Positions 48,700-59,454 of a stretch of 64,000 nucleotides of DNA are shown in pieces. Origin of the DNA: Enterococcus hulanensis (lineage in GTDB: Bacteria; Bacillota; Bacilli; Lactobacillales; Enterococcaceae); the NCBI RefSeq assembly GCF_005405485.1, contig NZ_BJED01000009.1, forward strand, positions 124,001 through 188,000, in the 5' to 3' direction. The notes beneath the pieces are model-generated. The model did no database searches. It had not been told where the DNA came from and saw nothing but the letters and a program-made list of their open reading frames with translations. Both the position numbers and the translations under genes were made by a program. Numbering within the stretch: the first letter of the stretch is position 1; every line of letters begins with the position of its first letter.

Positions 48700-49509
48700 T
48701 TATTTTGAGATCACACCTAATGCCGACAAAGCCACACAAACGACTAAGACAATAAAGATCGCTTTAGTAGATGTCATATTCTTTTTACCCAACATCCAGT
48801 AAACACCGCCGACGATACCGGCTGGTAATAGGCGCGGCAGGATCATGTCTAAGTTGTTTTGCATATTAAGAGTCACGTCACCAATACTAGGCGCCCAAGA
48901 GAATTTTACATTGATCATGGTTGCGACTAGGGCACCTACCATGAATACCCCAAGTAAAGTTGCGGCATCAGTCAAGGCTGTCAAACGATGCTGCATCGTT
49001 GTGACTAAAGAAATCCCTTCACGATAAGCAAACTCCAATTGTTTCCAGCGGAAAATCATGACTGCGATTTGAGCGATGATCCAGATAAAGATTCCGGTTG
49101 GATTTCCATTGATCGCCATGTTCGCAGCTAAGGCACCAAAGATCGTCGGAATCAGTGCTGCGAAAATCGAATCACCAATCGCCGCGAATGGTCCCATCAA
49201 ACCGGCTTTCAACCCAGAGACTGTCTGTTTGCCGCCGATTCCTTCTTTTTCTTCGATCGCTAAGTCGATCCCGGTAATAATCGTGTTAAAGAAATTGGAA
49301 GTATTGAAGAATTGGGTATGAGTTTTCATGACTTCTTTTAATTCTGGTGTATCATCGCCGTAAATTTTACGCAATTGCGGCAAAATCGTATAAAGGTAGC
49401 CTGATCCTTGCATCCGTTCATAGTTCCACCCCAACTGGAAGGTGAACAAACTTCTGCGATTGATCTGCTTAAAATCTTCCTTTGTCAACTTGTAATTAGA
49501 TTTCGTCAT
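48700..49509 (-). CDS. PTS mannose-family EIID component
   Basis: This 269-residue integral component pairs with EIIC to form the sugar channel. It begins KLTKEDFKQINRRSLFTFQL, with QLGWNYERMQGSGYLY typical of EIID, and has hydrophobic segments in the C-terminal half. The start is ATG 49507-49509 with GGAGAG upstream, so the gene overlaps the end of EIIC by 14 nt. A frame 20 codons longer has no site. Confidence 0.94.
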   Translation of the reverse strand: MTKSNYKLTKEDFKQINRRSLFTFQLGWNYERMQGSGYLYTILPQLRKIYGDDTPELKEVMKTHTQFFNTSNFFNTIITGIDLAIEEKEGIGGKQTVSGLKAGLMGPFAAIGDSIFAALIPTIFGALAANMAINGNPTGIFIWIIAQIAVMIFRWKQLEFAYREGISLVTTMQHRLTALTDAATLLGVFMVGALVATMINVKFSWAPSIGDVTLNMQNNLDMILPRLLPAGIVGGVYWMLGKKNMTSTKAIFIVLVVCVALSALGVISK

Positions 49510-50395
49510 CTTCGATCTCTCCTTCATCTGAATCATTGGAAGCATCCTCTTTTTTCGGTGCAGGTGCATTTGGTATCATCTGACCATTCTTATAGCTGAT
49601 CGCTGCCAAGGCAAAACCAACCAACGCGATTGCCAACATTGGCAGAGCATTGAAGACACCGTCAAAGTTTTTCACCACACCAGCTACACCGGTTCCCAAA
49701 ACTTGCATATTCGTAAAGACGGTTCCCAATAAGGCAGTCAAGGTGAAGCCAAGAATCAAATAAGGAAAATGCTTTTTGACCGGCAAGTAACGTAATAGAA
49801 TTGCAAAACCGACAGCTGGTAAAACTGCTCCGGCAACCGATAGGCCATCACCTAACCATTTCAGATCACCATTTAAGACAGCCACGACTTTTTCTACTAA
49901 TCCGCCACCAAAAGCTAAGGCCAGAAAGACTGGAATCATTCGAGAGAGTGACCAAGGAAGTGCACCCATTAAGAAGTTTCGTTCGATCCCTTTATAATTC
50001 ATTTCATCAACCAATTTGTCGATCCGATGTGCGAAGAACGTATTCGCAAAACGAGCCAAGATATCTAATTGAATCATCAAGCTGGCAACTGGTACCGCGA
50101 TCGCAGCGATCGCTTGCTCGGGATTCATTCCTAATGCTACTGAGAAAGCGGTTGCTAAAATCGTTCCAGAATTGGCATCGATTTTTGAGGCCCCGCCAAA
50201 TGTACCGACCCCTAAAACGGTCAACTGCATGCTGCCGCCAATAATAAGTCCGGCTTTCAAGTCTCCCATTACTAAACCAGCAAATAAACCGGCGAAAACG
50301 GGCGCACTTAATGAAGAATAAATCTGTAGTTCATCTAAAATTTGATACCCTGCATATAATGTTAATAATAAGATCTGCCACCATAAGATATCCAT
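49496..50395 (-). CDS. PTS mannose-family EIIC component
   Basis: This 299-residue membrane protein has about eight hydrophobic helices and the EIIC core GLVMGDLKAGLIIGGSMQLTVLG. It forms the sugar channel with EIID. The last 25 residues are strongly acidic (DASNDSDEGEIEDDEI), an unusual cytosolic tail that has a counterpart on EIIA. An AGGAGG site precedes the ATG; it follows EIIB by 13 nt. Confidence 0.94.
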   Translation of the reverse strand: MDILWWQILLLTLYAGYQILDELQIYSSLSAPVFAGLFAGLVMGDLKAGLIIGGSMQLTVLGVGTFGGASKIDANSGTILATAFSVALGMNPEQAIAAIAVPVASLMIQLDILARFANTFFAHRIDKLVDEMNYKGIERNFLMGALPWSLSRMIPVFLALAFGGGLVEKVVAVLNGDLKWLGDGLSVAGAVLPAVGFAILLRYLPVKKHFPYLILGFTLTALLGTVFTNMQVLGTGVAGVVKNFDGVFNALPMLAIALVGFALAAISYKNGQMIPNAPAPKKEDASNDSDEGEIEDDEI

Positions 50396-50408
50396 TCTTT
50401 TATTCCTC

Positions 50409-50888
50409 CTATTTCGCTAAAAGACTCATGAAGTCTTCTGCTTTGTCACTTGGGACCATTTGGGCAATCAAGTGAACACCTTTACTATTTAATTCCTTAA
50501 ATACCTCTACATCTTGATCAACTACATTGATTGATTTCGTGATCGAGCGCGTTTCATTTGTTTGTGACATATTGCCAACGTTGATTTCTTCGATCGGTAC
50601 ACCTAATTCAACCAGCTTTAATAGGCGGTCTGGTTTGCGCACGACGATCAATAGCCGTTGGGAGTCATATTTTCCGGCCAAAATATTATGTGCTGCTTTT
50701 TCAATTGGCAAAACACTTAATCTAACACCCGCTGGAGTTGCTAACTTCAATCCGCTTTTTTCGATATCATTTTGAGCGACTTCATCGTCAATCACCATAA
50801 TGCGTGAAATGTTCAATTTGGTCGTCCATAAATTTGCTACTTGTCCGTGAATCAAACGTCCGTCAATCCTTACTCCGATAATACTCAT
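50409..50888 (-). CDS. PTS mannose-family EIIB component
   Basis: This 159-residue cytosolic component has the active-site His14 in RIDGRLIHGQVA, the defining motif of mannose/sorbose-type EIIB. It phosphorylates the incoming sugar. The ATG is 2 nt after the bgaC stop, so translation is coupled to the beta-galactosidase. Confidence 0.94.
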   Translation of the reverse strand: MSIIGVRIDGRLIHGQVANLWTTKLNISRIMVIDDEVAQNDIEKSGLKLATPAGVRLSVLPIEKAAHNILAGKYDSQRLLIVVRKPDRLLKLVELGVPIEEINVGNMSQTNETRSITKSINVVDQDVEVFKELNSKGVHLIAQMVPSDKAEDFMSLLAK

Positions 50889-50890
50889 GT

Positions 50891-52669
50891 TTATCCCTCT
50901 TTCATGTTTTTATATAGTGGTGCTTTAATTAACTGAATCGTTGGCTGATACATGCCTTCTGTTTCGAAGATAACGATTTCATTCATTCCTTCATTCAATA
51001 AACCTTTAGGAATATATAATGAAAGTGTTGGCCCTACTTCCCAAAAGCGTCCGATATTGGTTTGATTAACGAAAACAACACCTTTGCCAAACTGCGACAA
51101 ATCAATAAAGCAATCTTCAATTTCAGTCAAAGGAACTTCATAGCGATAGAAGCTTGGTTGATTCGGCTGCCATTCTTTTGAATAATCAACGTTCTCACAA
51201 GAATCCAGCGGCAAACAATACTGTCTCCAATTGGTAATAAAATGTATATCCGCCATCACTCCAGTGCGTATGCCTTTTTTCTGGGTGTCTGCAAATAATT
51301 TATGGCCATAATTGACTCTGCCCATATTTTCAATCAAAATATCGATTTGATTGTTTGCTTGGGACAGTTGAACATTAATATCTTCACCTATCTCAGTTTG
51401 ATACTGTGTCGCCTGCAGCTCATGATTTACAAAAAGCTGACTGCGGTCACGTCCATCAATCACCCTTAATCTTTCCTCTGCTGCGTCTTTTTCAATCATC
51501 GTTCGATAAAGCAGGTAGCCCGTATTTTGTCCCAACTCCTCCATCGTTTGGGGATACTTCGACTGAGTTGGTTCACTTATGGTTTCTAACGTAGCAAAAA
51601 GACTCACTTTATCCGTTAGCGGAATATTTTTCTTTTCCAATGATTTCTTGACCAAAGGTTCCTTTTGATGAAGCTCAGGATAATTTTCGCGAAGCATTTT
51701 CTGCAGTGCAAAATATTTCTCGGTCGGATTTCCCTGTTCGTCTAATGGTGCGCCATAATCATAAGAAGTGATTTGCGGCAAATCGATCACTCCGCGAGCA
51801 GAACAGCCATTCATAAACCCAAAGTTCGTTCCGCCATGGAACATATATAGATTGATGCTCCCTTGTGCCAGAACCTCTTTTACTGCCTCAGCCAATTCCT
51901 GCGGAACGCGTTGGATGATCGGTTCTTTCCAACGATTGAACCAGCCATCCCAAAATTCCATACACATCAGCGGCCATTTCTTGTCATATTCATCGAAGAA
52001 ATGCTGCATCGAAGCAAAATTTTCTTTTGCCTTAGAACCAAAATTACCAGTCACTAAAATATCTTCGTCAATCATGCTGCCGGCTCTCAATGTCCCGCGC
52101 CAAGGTCCATCCGATGTAAAGAATGGAACAGTTATCCCCCGCTCACTCAGCAAATCACGGACCGTACGTAAATACTCTTTCTCTTCTCCATAAGAGCCAT
52201 ATTCATTTTCAATTTGAATCATCAAGATGTTGCCGCCATTAGAAAGCTGATGAGGTACGATTTTTTCCAGCAATACATCATAATAATCTGCCACATGCTT
52301 CAAATAGACAGCATCATTTGAACGAATACGAGCGGGTTCATTCAACAGCCAAGCTGGAAATCCGCCAAACTCCCACTCTGCACAAATATAAGGCGACGGT
52401 CGAACGATCGCATATAAGCCTAATTCCTGTGCAGTCGATAAAAAGCGTTCCAAATCTAAAATGCCGTCAAAATCAAACTGATTCTTTTTTGGTTCATGCA
52501 AATTCCATGGTACATAAGTCTCGACGGTATTAAAGCCTAGAGCTTTCAAATTATAAAGCGAATGGTACCAGTCTGAAGGATTCACTCGAAAATAATGAAT
52601 CGCTCCTGATAAAATCTTAAACGGTTCGCCATTCAGAAGAAAATCTTCCTTAATTTCAAAAGTATTCAC
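50891..52669 (-). CDS. bgaC: GH35 beta-galactosidase (BgaC-like)
   Basis: This 592-residue glycoside hydrolase of family 35 has acid/base Glu156 in QIENEYGSYG and nucleophile Glu238 in CMEFWDGWF, then beta-sandwich domains. There is no signal peptide, so it acts in the cytosol on sugars brought in by the adjacent PTS. Pneumococcal BgaC and Lactobacillus GnbG relatives cleave beta-1,3-linked galactose (lacto-N-biose, galacto-N-biose type). The start is GTG (52667-52669) with GGAG upstream. It heads the bgaC-EIIB-EIIC-EIID-EIIA operon. Confidence 0.93.
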   Translation of the reverse strand: MNTFEIKEDFLLNGEPFKILSGAIHYFRVNPSDWYHSLYNLKALGFNTVETYVPWNLHEPKKNQFDFDGILDLERFLSTAQELGLYAIVRPSPYICAEWEFGGFPAWLLNEPARIRSNDAVYLKHVADYYDVLLEKIVPHQLSNGGNILMIQIENEYGSYGEEKEYLRTVRDLLSERGITVPFFTSDGPWRGTLRAGSMIDEDILVTGNFGSKAKENFASMQHFFDEYDKKWPLMCMEFWDGWFNRWKEPIIQRVPQELAEAVKEVLAQGSINLYMFHGGTNFGFMNGCSARGVIDLPQITSYDYGAPLDEQGNPTEKYFALQKMLRENYPELHQKEPLVKKSLEKKNIPLTDKVSLFATLETISEPTQSKYPQTMEELGQNTGYLLYRTMIEKDAAEERLRVIDGRDRSQLFVNHELQATQYQTEIGEDINVQLSQANNQIDILIENMGRVNYGHKLFADTQKKGIRTGVMADIHFITNWRQYCLPLDSCENVDYSKEWQPNQPSFYRYEVPLTEIEDCFIDLSQFGKGVVFVNQTNIGRFWEVGPTLSLYIPKGLLNEGMNEIVIFETEGMYQPTIQLIKAPLYKNMKEG

Positions 52670-52686
52670 ACACTCACTCCTTTTTT

Positions 52687-52700
52687 TGAAAGCGTTTTTA
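52687..52700. promoter_or_regulatory. Candidate cre site (CcpA)
   Basis: TGAAAGCGTTTTTA closely resembles the CcpA catabolite-response element. It lies just downstream of the bgaC -10, between promoter and start codon, a position that blocks transcription when glucose is available. Confidence 0.65.
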
Positions 52701-52718
52701 GTATATTAATATACTAAA
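52697..52718. promoter_or_regulatory. 22-bp perfect palindrome, candidate GntR operator
   Basis: The palindrome TTTAGTATATT/AATATACTAAA covers the bgaC -10 (ATACTA on the plus strand at 52711-52716) and overlaps the cre site. It lies between the divergent bgaC and gntR genes, so it is the natural binding site for the adjacent GntR protein. Confidence 0.7.
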
Positions 52719-52739
52719 TAATTCTAAATGAAAAGTCAA
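52711..52739 (-). promoter_or_regulatory. Promoter of the bgaC-PTS operon
   Basis: Minus-strand TTGACT (52734-52739) and TAGTAT (52711-52716) have an ideal 17-nt spacer. Confidence 0.78.
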
Positions 52740-52761
52740 CCGTTTCTATTTTCTCGCGTTG

Positions 52762-52770
52762 TGTTAAAAT
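52762..52770 (+). promoter_or_regulatory. Extended -10 element for gntR
   Basis: TGTTAAAAT is an extended -10 about 70 nt before the gntR ATG; the -35 region is weak. Confidence 0.45.
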
Positions 52771-52840
52771 CAAGCCATAAAGGGAATTTGAAAATCTCTA
52801 ATGAAATTTTTAGTCCCTATTCATTTTTTGGAGGAATCAT

Positions 52841-53551
52841 ATGGCAATCCCTAAATACCAACTTATAAAAGATGAGCTTAAACAGCAGATCATTTCCGGT
52901 AAATTTGAAAATGGTGATAAATTTTATACCGAGGCGGAACTTGCTGAAATGTTCAAGGTCAGCTCGATCACAGTCATTCGGGCGTTAAATGATTTAGTTA
53001 AGGACGGGTTTATCGTCCGGCATCAAGGCCGCGGCTCTTTTGTTTCGCGGGCGCGTAAAGGAAAATTAGTTGAGTTTTCCGATATTGAATTATTCCCGAT
53101 CAGTCATGATCAGGTACAGGTCTTATCGATCGAACGCGGCAATGATCCTAAATTTTTAAGCAAATTAGGACTGCCGGACACCGTTTTTTATTACTGTATC
53201 GAACGGCTGCGGACAACTAAAGGTATTCCCTACATTTATCAGCGAACGTATTTACCCGAGCAATATGTGAACTCAAATTATCCAGATTTGAGCTATTATA
53301 ATTCGATTTATCAACGTTTCAAATTGGATTACAATATTCACATGAATGAAGAAGATTTCACTGAGACAAATGAGATCAAATTTCCTACGCCTGCTGAAAA
53401 GGCGGAGAAATTACGAATCCCTGTCGATGAACCCACCGTTTTACAAGTTCGTGTAACGAAACGAAAAGAAACACAACAAATATTGGAATATGTCGAAAGC
53501 TATAAAAAATGGAACTTTTACAAAATTGAGCTGGTCTCAAAAAATACGTAA
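52841..53551 (+). CDS. GntR/HutC-family regulator of the bgaC-PTS operon
   Basis: This 236-residue protein has an N-terminal winged helix (about 1-70, ELAEMFKVSSITVIRALNDL) and a C-terminal UTRA ligand domain (about 85-230), which in this family binds phosphorylated sugars. It is divergent from bgaC with a shared operator region, so local control is inferred. Homologous arrangements exist at pneumococcal bgaC and the Lactobacillus gnb locus. GGAGG precedes the ATG. Confidence 0.88.
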   Translation: MAIPKYQLIKDELKQQIISGKFENGDKFYTEAELAEMFKVSSITVIRALNDLVKDGFIVRHQGRGSFVSRARKGKLVEFSDIELFPISHDQVQVLSIERGNDPKFLSKLGLPDTVFYYCIERLRTTKGIPYIYQRTYLPEQYVNSNYPDLSYYNSIYQRFKLDYNIHMNEEDFTETNEIKFPTPAEKAEKLRIPVDEPTVLQVRVTKRKETQQILEYVESYKKWNFYKIELVSKNT

Positions 53552-53555
53552 CCTC

Positions 53556-55525
<1,970 letters not shown>

Positions 55526-55547
55526 GGTTCTTCCTCCCAGTTCGTTC

Positions 55548-56720
55548 TTACTTGTATTCATGAATCGTTACACCTTTTACCACACGGTTAACCGTTCCCG
55601 TTGGTGACGGCGTATCTGGTTTATTGGCTACTTTAATAGATGTCAGCAGCGCAACAGTCTGAGCAACCATGACATAGGCCAAGGCTAGATAGCCATCCGG
55701 CAACAATTGTGCGTCAGCTGCGAATTCAAATTTATCGCCAGAAAAATTCCGTTCACCTGGTTGAGTGATGGCAAACACACCGGAAGCGATTTCATCTCCG
55801 CGAACCTCTTCTAAGACATCCAAGTCATAATCGCGGGTGTACGGATCATTATTGATAAAGCCGAACATGATCGTTTTTTCATTGATAAAGGATTTGGGTC
55901 CGTGACGGAAGCCCATTGATGAATCGAAGACTGTCGCAATCTTACCTGCGGTCAGCTCCAGAATTTTCAATTGTGCTTCCCGAGTTAAGCCAGACAAGCT
56001 GCCTGAACCAACATAAACGATCCGTTCAAAATCAAGCTCTACGATTTTTTCGATCTCATTTTCACGAGCCAGAACTTCTTTTCCTAGGCTGCTTAATGTC
56101 GCAACATACTTTTGTTTTTCCGTTAAAGCGGTTTGGTCAAAAGTCAATAATGCGCCTAATGTCATACATGAAAAGCTGCCGGTCATCGCGAAACCATCAT
56201 CATTGGAACGAGGTGGCATCAGGAATAAGAAGCTGTTGGCATCACTTTTACTGATTTGAGCCAATTGTCCTTCTGCGGCACAAGTAATCGAGAGATGATG
56301 GATCGTGTCAACGACGTGATTTGCGATCTCAACTGCGGCTAAACTTTCAGGACTGTTTCCGCTTCTGGCAAAGGAAACGAGCAGAGTCGGTTCTTCTTTG
56401 ATCAGATATTCCTGCGGTTCTGCCACGATGTCGGTCGTCCCGATACTTTCAAAGCTAAACTCTTGTATGTTTCCATGCTTGCGCAAGTAGGGAACAGCTG
56501 TGTCACCAACATATTGCGACGTTCCTGCACCGGTAAAGACCACGCGGGTCCGTTTGCCTTGCGCTTGCTTTCGAACTTCTGCTAAAAATTCTGCTAATTC
56601 TGTTTGTAGTGTTTGATATCCTTCAATGGTCTCTTCCCATAATTCAGGCTGTTGGCGAATCTCACGAGTCGTGATCTCAGCGCCCAGCTGTTCTAACTTT
56701 TCTTTTGCTACTGTAAACAT
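55548..56720 (-). CDS. agaS: AgaS-like SIS-domain isomerase/deaminase
   Basis: This 390-residue protein has two SIS sugar-isomerase domains; [20 protein letters not shown] and [15 protein letters not shown] in the first, [14 protein letters not shown] in the second. AgaS converts galactosamine 6-phosphate to tagatose 6-phosphate with release of ammonia. Its product is the substrate of the LacC-LacD pair encoded next to it. The gene is 12 nt after the second gntR gene. Confidence 0.92.
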   Translation of the reverse strand: MFTVAKEKLEQLGAEITTREIRQQPELWEETIEGYQTLQTELAEFLAEVRKQAQGKRTRVVFTGAGTSQYVGDTAVPYLRKHGNIQEFSFESIGTTDIVAEPQEYLIKEEPTLLVSFARSGNSPESLAAVEIANHVVDTIHHLSITCAAEGQLAQISKSDANSFLFLMPPRSNDDGFAMTGSFSCMTLGALLTFDQTALTEKQKYVATLSSLGKEVLARENEIEKIVELDFERIVYVGSGSLSGLTREAQLKILELTAGKIATVFDSSMGFRHGPKSFINEKTIMFGFINNDPYTRDYDLDVLEEVRGDEIASGVFAITQPGERNFSGDKFEFAADAQLLPDGYLALAYVMVAQTVALLTSIKVANKPDTPSPTGTVNRVVKGVTIHEYK

Positions 56721-56732
56721 GCTTCGACACTC

Positions 56733-57464
56733 CTAACTATTTCGAATATGGCGAATCTGATAATGAAATTGATCCGCACGAGCGACACTCAAAGTAAATT
56801 CAATCATTTCATTTTTCATATTATAGGTCTGACGAGCTAAATGAAGGACTGGTGCCCCTTCATGGATCATCAGCTGCTTCGCGTCATCCTTTGAAGCGAT
56901 ACTGGCATACAATTCCTCATCGGCTAAGCGAACGGTTTGATCGAAATCCTCTGAAAATAGATCATAAAGCGGTTTGCTCCGTAAAAGCTGGTCGTCCAAG
57001 GACAAGAAAAACTTCACCGGCAAATAAGTATCTTCGATCATCAAGGGCTCGCGGTCAGCGATACGCAGCCGACTTAGTTTAAAGACAGCCTCGCCTAGCG
57101 AAAGATTGAGATGCTGAGAAATAAATTTGTCTGCTTCGATTTTTTCAAAAGATAAGATCCTCGTCTCTGGATGGCGTCCGAGACTTTTCATCTGTTCCGT
57201 AAAACTATAGGCGCCCGCTAAGTCTGCCGCATCTTGCTTGATATCGGAGACAAAGGTACCTTTTCCGTGACGGCGATAAATATAACCGGTATTTTCCAAT
57301 TCCTGCAGAGCTAAGCGAACCGTCGTCCGGCTAACTCCGTATTGTGCTGTCAATTCTCGTTCAGACGGCAGCTTATCATGAGGAATCATGCTTGTTTCCA
57401 TCCGTTCCTTCAATAGATCGACAAGCTGATGATACAAAGCTTTGTTTTTAAAAGAATTTTCCAT
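56733..57464 (-). CDS. GntR/HutC-family regulator of the agaS-lacDC operon
   Basis: This 243-residue protein has an N-terminal winged helix (about 10-75, ELTAQYGVSRTTVRLALQEL) and a UTRA effector domain (about 95-235). It is the first gene of gntR-agaS-lacD-lacC and so probably autoregulates. A TGGTTATAACCA palindrome lies at its promoter. It is distinct from the GntR protein beside bgaC, so the two operons have separate regulators. Confidence 0.9.
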   Translation of the reverse strand: MENSFKNKALYHQLVDLLKERMETSMIPHDKLPSERELTAQYGVSRTTVRLALQELENTGYIYRRHGKGTFVSDIKQDAADLAGAYSFTEQMKSLGRHPETRILSFEKIEADKFISQHLNLSLGEAVFKLSRLRIADREPLMIEDTYLPVKFFLSLDDQLLRSKPLYDLFSEDFDQTVRLADEELYASIASKDDAKQLMIHEGAPVLHLARQTYNMKNEMIEFTLSVARADQFHYQIRHIRNS

Positions 57465-57483
57465 GGGATTCTCCTTCTTTATG

Positions 57484-57500
57484 ACTGGTTATAACCACAA
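57484..57500. promoter_or_regulatory. Candidate operator of the second GntR
   Basis: TGGTTATAACCA (57486-57497) is a perfect 12-bp palindrome within ACTGGTTATAACCAC. This is close in form to the dre/NagR sites of GntR/HutC regulators. A wider inverted repeat AAACCA...TGGTTT lies over the -10 region next to it. Confidence 0.6.
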
Positions 57501-57504
57501 ACCA

Positions 57505-57534
57505 ATAGTAAGGTGGTTTTTAAAAGCTTGTCAA
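57505..57534 (-). promoter_or_regulatory. Promoter of the gntR-agaS-lacDC operon
   Basis: Minus-strand TTGACA (57529-57534) and TACTAT/TTACTA (57505-57511) are 17-18 nt apart. The operator lies immediately downstream. Confidence 0.72.
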
Positions 57535-57714
57535 TAAAAAATCTTGTAAAAAAATTCATTATAGCTACAATCATTGAATTAACAACGTTTACTCTGACTC
57601 ATTCTTTTGCAATAAACACTTTAACTTCCTCACGTCGCTTCGATTTCCAGAAAAAATAAACAATAATCTAATACCAGTTAAGGAAATAGTCAGCCAATCT
57701 TCTGTTTTTAAGCA
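57535..57714. other. AT-rich gap between the gntR operon and the L,D-transpeptidase
   Basis: I see no gene or RNA in this stretch; it separates the promoter of the agaS operon from the terminator of the transpeptidase gene. Confidence 0.5.
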
Positions 57715-57747
57715 TAAAAAAAGTGCCGACACGCTGGTCAGCACTTT
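57715..57747 (-). terminator. Intrinsic terminator of the L,D-transpeptidase gene
   Basis: An 11-bp stem AAAGTGCTGAC/GTCGGCACTTT (one U-G pair) is followed on the minus strand by a U-run. Confidence 0.88.
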
Positions 57748-57767
57748 TGCTACGATTACATTGTTTA

Positions 57768-59177
57768 TTAAAAAACCAGAACCGGCGTTCCAACCTCAAG
57801 GATCGGATAGAGTTCATCCATTTTAGCCGGCGGGGTATTGATACAGCCATGGGAACCACGATACAGCCACAAATCGCCCCCATAGGCATATTGCCAATCA
57901 GAATCATGAATACCGACACCTGTCTTATCGATCGGCATCCAGTAACGGACCGGACTTGCATATTTAGAGCCGTCATCGTTCAAGCCTCGCAAAATTTGAT
58001 CCGTTGATTTGCTCGTCACGTAATTCACTCCCGGCGGAGTCGGCGTCGACGGCTTTCCGCTGACGATATCTGTTTCAAATTGAAGTTTTCCTTCTTTGTA
58101 ATACCACATATATTGATTTTGCAGATCTACTTCCACATAAGTATTGCCGATACTTGTCTGAATATCTGGGACTTCACTTTCGACGACTGGTGTGCGGTTG
58201 AAATTCTTCCCTTTTAAAATCTGAGCACTTAAAGCCGCCACCTCTGAAGGAATATCGATCGTCCAGCTATAGATACCGACTGGTACAGCAACTTCTCCAC
58301 GTTTGGTACTGTTAAAAGGTGTGGGATTTTCCATAGTATTGTATTCAGCATTTAAGTTGGTGACAAAAGCCGTAACCTTCTCTTGATCAAGCTGTATATC
58401 CGCTTTTTCATCCGTTGTTAACCAACTTGCAAGTTCTTCGGCAGGAATGGCAATTTGCTTCCCGTTGATCGTATAACTCGCCTTTATTTTAGCCAACTGG
58501 TTCATTTGGTCTTTTAATTTTTTTAACTGGCTATCATCTTTAGTCAGAATCGGTTGTGCATAATAATCCTCGACGTTGACTGTCTGCTTCCCATTTTCTA
58601 GATTTTTGATGAGAGCCTTTTGTGCAGCAGCGACATCGATCGTATCTCCCTGTTTTTCGGGAACGATCACAAAATCGCCTTCACGCCATTCGATCTTCGC
58701 ATTGGTTGTCGGTGTACGCGTCACGTTCTTTTGCAGGATCTCGTTGCCTAAATTTTCGACCAATTGATCGACATGGGCTTGATCATAGCTGCTGGGAAGT
58801 TCGTGCCGACTTCCTAATAAATTGGTTATTCCCCAAGCAAAGGGAGTCTGCTGCTGCTTAATCTTCATGAGTGCAGTCGAATGATCCTTCTGCCAGCCAA
58901 GCTCGCTCCGCTTAATTTTCTTCCATAATTTGTTATCAAGCGAAATCGCCACAGATGCTTCGGTTAACTCCGTATTGATTTTTTCGTTTGCCTGTTCAAT
59001 GGTCAGTCCACCCACATTAATATTATTGACCTTGGTCTTCGGCAGCAAGCGTTCTGCATAATGAACACTCTTATAAGAATAGAAACTAACAAATACAAGT
59101 AAAACTACCAAACAAATAATTATGATCCTTTTCGTTTTCTCCTGAAAAAAATCTTCCCCAAACCTTTTCAAAAACAT
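57768..59177 (-). CDS. L,D-transpeptidase (Ldtfm-like)
   Basis: This 469-residue wall enzyme forms 3-3 peptidoglycan cross-links. It has a cytosolic N-terminus, one membrane helix (about 16-34), a PG_binding_4-type region (about 60-320) and a C-terminal YkuD domain with catalytic Cys445 in RGSHGCINTPP. The length and layout match Enterococcus faecium Ldtfm (about 466 residues), which can bypass beta-lactams when a tetrapeptide substrate is supplied by a D,D-carboxypeptidase. Presence here does not itself mean resistance. Confidence 0.92.
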   Translation of the reverse strand: MFLKRFGEDFFQEKTKRIIIICLVVLLVFVSFYSYKSVHYAERLLPKTKVNNINVGGLTIEQANEKINTELTEASVAISLDNKLWKKIKRSELGWQKDHSTALMKIKQQQTPFAWGITNLLGSRHELPSSYDQAHVDQLVENLGNEILQKNVTRTPTTNAKIEWREGDFVIVPEKQGDTIDVAAAQKALIKNLENGKQTVNVEDYYAQPILTKDDSQLKKLKDQMNQLAKIKASYTINGKQIAIPAEELASWLTTDEKADIQLDQEKVTAFVTNLNAEYNTMENPTPFNSTKRGEVAVPVGIYSWTIDIPSEVAALSAQILKGKNFNRTPVVESEVPDIQTSIGNTYVEVDLQNQYMWYYKEGKLQFETDIVSGKPSTPTPPGVNYVTSKSTDQILRGLNDDGSKYASPVRYWMPIDKTGVGIHDSDWQYAYGGDLWLYRGSHGCINTPPAKMDELYPILEVGTPVLVF

Positions 59178-59454
59178 TTCCTCACTTTTCCTGATTGAAA
59201 TTGTCCTATTCCAAAGCAGCTACCCCTGCTGCCTCAAAAAGGTTAAACCTTTTACTACCCTCATATTCTACCAAAAAAATAACGAGCTATGTCTAATAAT
59301 TTGTGTTTTTTTTGTGAAATACTAGCAAAACCATCGAAAAAATATTTTTGCAGAGCATTTTCACCTATAATCACCAAAAAAATAGCTTTCAAATAATTGG
59401 ATCTTCGAGAAAAGAAGTCGAATGTAATCCACGATTTTGTCTGATCGATTATTT
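59178..59454. other. Gap between the L,D-transpeptidase and LacI genes
   Basis: No credible gene. A hairpin AAAAGG...CCTTTT near 59240 and a possible minus-strand TAGAAT near 59265 may belong to the transpeptidase promoter and a weak terminator, but I cannot define either. Confidence 0.35.
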
